The notes under the pieces are model-generated. The model was not told where the DNA came from and searched no databases. It saw only the letters and a list, made by a program, of their open reading frames with translations. From AP-15 sp963703665 (GTDB lineage: Bacteria > Pseudomonadota > Alphaproteobacteria > ATCC43930 > CGMCC-115725), in NCBI GenBank assembly GCA_963703665.1, contig CAVPFB010000003.1, positions 1 to 64,000 on the forward strand: 64,000 bases of DNA, given 5' to 3'. Both the position numbers and the translations under genes were made by a program. Positions 61,859 through 64,000 of this stretch are shown here, one piece after another (within the stretch, counting starts at the first letter, position 1; each line of letters opens with the position of its first letter).

Positions 61859-62434
61859 CTAGGTTTCCAGCCGCTCCGATTGTTCGCTGCCCTGAACGGC
61901 CTCTTCCGCCGGCATTTTGGCGCGGGCGCGGCGGACCGCCTCTTCCAGCTCGTCGAGCGTGCACAGACCGACCCCGACCGGATGCCGCGGCTTGATGTTG
62001 GGGCTGTTCCAGTGGGTGCGGTCGCGCACCGCGGAGATCGTCGGCTTGGTCGTGCCGATCAATTTCGAGATCTGGGCATCCGACAACTCCGGGTGGCTCT
62101 TCAGCAGAAATGCGATCGCATCGGGCTTGTCCTGCCGTTTGGCGATCGGCGTGTAGCGCGGCCCCTTGTGCCGGATCACCTGCGGTGGCGTCGCCTGCGG
62201 CGACAACGCGAGCCGCGTCTCCGGGTCCGTCTGGCAGCGCGCGATCTCCTCGGCGGTGGTCTGGCCGTTCGCCACCGGATCGAGGCCCAGCATCTGGTTC
62301 GCCACTTCGCCGTCGGCAATCGCCTGGATCTCGAGCGGATGAAGCCCGCAGAAATCGGCAATCTGCTCGAAGGTCAGCGACGTGTTTTCGACCAGCCATA
62401 CGGCGGTCGCCTTTGGCATCAGCGGAGCAGGCAT
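61859..62434 (-). CDS. trcR: TrcR/DUF1013 cell-cycle transcription regulator
   Basis: 191 residues. LMPKATAVWLVENTSLTFEQ, FCGLHPLEIQAIADGEVANQ, VIRHKGPRYTPIAKRQDKPD, FLLKSHPELSDAQISKLIGT (HTH-like) and ISAVRDRTHWNSPNIKPRHP are diagnostic of DUF1013, which is nearly confined to alphaproteobacteria. The Caulobacter homologue TrcR is an essential cell-cycle-linked regulator that associates with RNA polymerase. It is divergent from DUF1192; the two share a short promoter region. Confidence 0.9.
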   Translation of the reverse strand: MPAPLMPKATAVWLVENTSLTFEQIADFCGLHPLEIQAIADGEVANQMLGLDPVANGQTTAEEIARCQTDPETRLALSPQATPPQVIRHKGPRYTPIAKRQDKPDAIAFLLKSHPELSDAQISKLIGTTKPTISAVRDRTHWNSPNIKPRHPVGVGLCTLDELEEAVRRARAKMPAEEAVQGSEQSERLET

Positions 62435-62506
62435 GGTGAGGTCCCGGTTTCGACACCGCCCCGGCGCCGCCGATGCGGCATGCGGGCGAGAACAAAAAGA
62501 TCAGTT

Positions 62507-62516
62507 ACTATATAGT
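62507..62516. promoter_or_regulatory. Palindromic -10 region between trcR and the DUF1192 gene
   Basis: The perfect palindrome ACTATATAGT is the only AT-rich spot in a 127-base divergent region. Read either way it offers a TATAGT/TATATA -10 box for both genes. No good -35 is seen on either side. Confidence 0.45.
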
Positions 62517-62561
62517 CCTGCGCCCTGACCGAGGGAAGACGCCAACAGGACCGCGAGACCG

Positions 62562-62744
62562 ATGGACGAATTCGAACTCGAACCGCGCCGCAAGCCGGTG
62601 GCGCCGAAGGATCTGAGTTTGATGGGGATCGCCGAGCTCGAAGCCTATATTGCCGAGCTCGAGGCCGAAATCGCCCGAACGCGGAGCGAGATTGCCGCCA
62701 AGCACAGCCATGGCCGCGGCGCGGAGGCCTTATTCAGGCGCTGA
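62562..62744 (+). CDS. DUF1192 family protein
   Basis: 60 residues. FELEPRRKPVAPKDLSLM then GIAELEAYIAELEAEIARTR and RSEIAAKHSHGRGAEALFRR form a coiled-coil typical of DUF1192, a small alphaproteobacterial protein. Its function is unknown; it is often found near trcR, as here. Confidence 0.9.
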   Translation: MDEFELEPRRKPVAPKDLSLMGIAELEAYIAELEAEIARTRSEIAAKHSHGRGAEALFRR

Positions 62745-62890
62745 CCGATCCTGCCGAGCGACCGAGGACGCGCCGCAGAGACCTACCGAGCGGATGATCG
62801 GCGGCGGCGCCCTGCCTCCCGTCGCGCCGATTGACGGCGATTGATCCGGCCTGCCGCAGCGATCATGTTGGGGACGGAGGAGGATCGATC

Positions 62891-63409
62891 ATGTCCGGCG
62901 ACCCCGCGCAGCTTTATGAGGAGGATTTCGTCCTCTGGACCGAGCAACAGGCAGCCGCGTTACGCGACGCCGCGGGACTCACCAGGAACCTGCCGCTTGA
63001 TTGGGAGAATCTCGCCGAGGAGATCGACAGCTTGGGCCGGTCGCAACGCCGTGAGCTCTCTAGCCGCATCGCTGTTGTTATTGAGCACCTGATCAAGCTC
63101 GAAATCTCGCCAGCGAGCGATCCTCGGCCCGGTTGGGTCGACACGATTGGGCGCGAGCGACGAGACATCGAAGACCTGCTTGACGACAGTCCGAGCCTCA
63201 AGGCCAAAGTTGCCGGTATCATCGCGCGAGAGACGCCACGGACCATTCGGCTCGTCGCCCGCAGCCTGCGCAATTACGGCGAGGTCGACCCGGAGGCAGT
63301 CGCCAGAGCCGATGGGGCGAGCTACACCGAGGAACAGGTGCTGGGCGATTGGTTTCCAGGGGATGCCCCTCACCCCAGCCCTCCCCCCGGTGGCGGGGAG
63401 AGGGAGTAG
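62891..63409 (+). CDS. DUF29 family protein
   Basis: 172 residues, ATG 62891. LYEEDFVLWTEQQAAALRDA, LDWENLAEEIDSLGRSQRRE and LIKLEISPASDPRPGW are the DUF29 signature; a helical, mobile-element-associated protein of unknown role. The last 14 or so codons (PHPSPPPGGGERE) come from a CCCTCCC/GGGAGGG-type repeat that also supplies the stop codon. Confidence 0.88.
   Translation: MSGDPAQLYEEDFVLWTEQQAAALRDAAGLTRNLPLDWENLAEEIDSLGRSQRRELSSRIAVVIEHLIKLEISPASDPRPGWVDTIGRERRDIEDLLDDSPSLKAKVAGIIARETPRTIRLVARSLRNYGEVDPEAVARADGASYTEEQVLGDWFPGDAPHPSPPPGGGERE
63368..63406. repeat. Palindromic repeat at the 3' end of the DUF29 gene
   Basis: CTCCCC at 63381-63386 pairs with GGGGAG at 63395-63400, within the wider context CACCCCAGCCCTCCC...GGGGAGAGGGAG. 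This is a repeat type seen widely next to alphaproteobacterial genes. It encodes the C-terminal residues and stop of the DUF29 protein. Confidence 0.55.
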
Positions 63410-63434
63410 CGTCGTGTGAAGAGACCGGGCGCGT

Positions 63435-63998
63435 TTATCCGAGGTGCTTTTTGAAGAAGGCGGTGACCGGGTCGTATGAGGCATTCGACTGCCGCTGCTC
63501 GTTGTCGATGTAGACGATCTCGATGTCGCCGCCGGCATTGCGGTAATTCGAGATGAACCGCTCGGGTTCGTTGCCGGGGAAGCTCAAATCGTCGTCATGG
63601 TAGTCATGGACCATGTCGGGCCGGCCCTGGACCCACAATGCCGGCGGCATCTGGACCTTTTCGCCGCGCTCCAGGAGCAGCATCGGGTTGCCCTCAGCCA
63701 TCGCCGCCTCAGTCTTCCAATAGAGGTCGTGCTTTTCCTTCATGCCGATCGCGTAGGCCGGCGGGTTTGAGGTCTTGGCCGCCTTTTGTGCGTTGCGATA
63801 GCGCGACAGCGGGTTGATCACCGGCCACGACATCGCGACCGCCTGCACCGTGGCGTCGAGTTTGGGCGAGCCCGCCGGCAACGGCGCCGCAGCGTAACGG
63901 GTGTCGTTCGGACGCATCGCCGCCAGCATCGCCAGGTGGCCGCCGCTCGACGCGCCGCCGATACCGACCCGATTGGGATCGACCTTTAGCTCGCGGGC
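63435..63998 (-). CDS. Alpha/beta hydrolase (5' end outside window)
   Basis: C-terminal 187 residues of an esterase/lipase-type hydrolase that begins beyond the right edge. The first visible segment, DPNRVGIGGASSGGHLAMLA, contains the nucleophile elbow GASSGG. MVHDYHDDDLSFPGNEPERF carries the likely acid Asp, and PVTAFFKKHLG ends the protein. The catalytic His is not certain from what is visible. Substrate unknown. Confidence 0.88.
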   Translation of the reverse strand, partial: ARELKVDPNRVGIGGASSGGHLAMLAAMRPNDTRYAAAPLPAGSPKLDATVQAVAMSWPVINPLSRYRNAQKAAKTSNPPAYAIGMKEKHDLYWKTEAAMAEGNPMLLLERGEKVQMPPALWVQGRPDMVHDYHDDDLSFPGNEPERFISNYRNAGGDIEIVYIDNEQRQSNASYDPVTAFFKKHLG

Positions 63999-64000
63999 AT

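Overview
The window is a high-GC, gene-dense bacterial chromosome segment. Several markers point to an alphaproteobacterium, possibly Rhodospirillales-like: a circularly permuted two-piece tmRNA gene (38529-38840), an sspB gene just upstream of class I fumarase, a TrcR/DUF1013 regulator next to a DUF1192 protein, ThyX as thymidylate synthase, and palindromic repeats of the kind common in this class. I cannot name a genus. No rRNA, tRNA, CRISPR array or prophage was seen.

Layout. 1-5 kb: a GMC oxidoreductase cut by the window edge, a broken IS481-family element carrying a small palindromic repeat inside its transposase, the remnant of a PEP-CTERM surface protein, and a ParD antitoxin with a collapsed ParE. 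5-11 kb: a thiamine-diphosphate enzyme, a serine beta-lactamase-like hydrolase, an ABC-F ATPase and two uncharacterised proteins. 12-16 kb: an OmpA-like protein (frameshifted) with a strong terminator, an FAD-linked oxidase and a small conserved protein. 16-23 kb: a frameshifted MFS gene, then a Rieske oxygenase whose coding sequence runs directly into its own reductase and ferredoxin, an aldehyde dehydrogenase, an OprB-type porin and a GNAT. 23-34 kb is catabolic: a thiolase-fold protein with its DUF35 partner, an amidohydrolase, a VapBC-type toxin-antitoxin pair, then three consecutive tandem duplications (two amidases, two NIPSNAP proteins, two MFS transporters).

34-46 kb is more core-like: thyX, the pqiABC lipid-transport operon, ssrA (tmRNA), sspB, fumA, then an ECF sigma factor with an anti-sigma-like protein and a periplasmic metal-sensor-like protein, a Tat-exported NADP-binding protein, an ATP:ADP-carrier-like transporter and a secreted phosphoesterase. 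46.5-50.5 kb holds upp, a HEPN/MNT (HepT/MntA-type) toxin-antitoxin pair, URC4 (DUF1688) and URC1 (GTP cyclohydrolase II-like), which together look like the URC uracil-catabolism pathway. 50.7-64 kb contains a glycine-zipper protein, a radical SAM enzyme, a MarR-GNAT fusion with a palindromic operator, TerC, an MFS permease, an SAM hydroxide adenosyltransferase, DedA, a MaoC/CitE pair, a 2-hydroxyacid dehydrogenase, an ArnT-like membrane glycosyltransferase, trcR, DUF1192, DUF29 and an alpha/beta hydrolase cut by the right edge.

Caution: more than twenty single-base frame breaks interrupt genes whose protein sequence is otherwise well preserved on both sides. They are densest at 16.2-19.8 kb. 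Residual indel errors in the assembly explain this at least as well as gene decay, so most entries marked pseudogene should be read as frameshifted as given.
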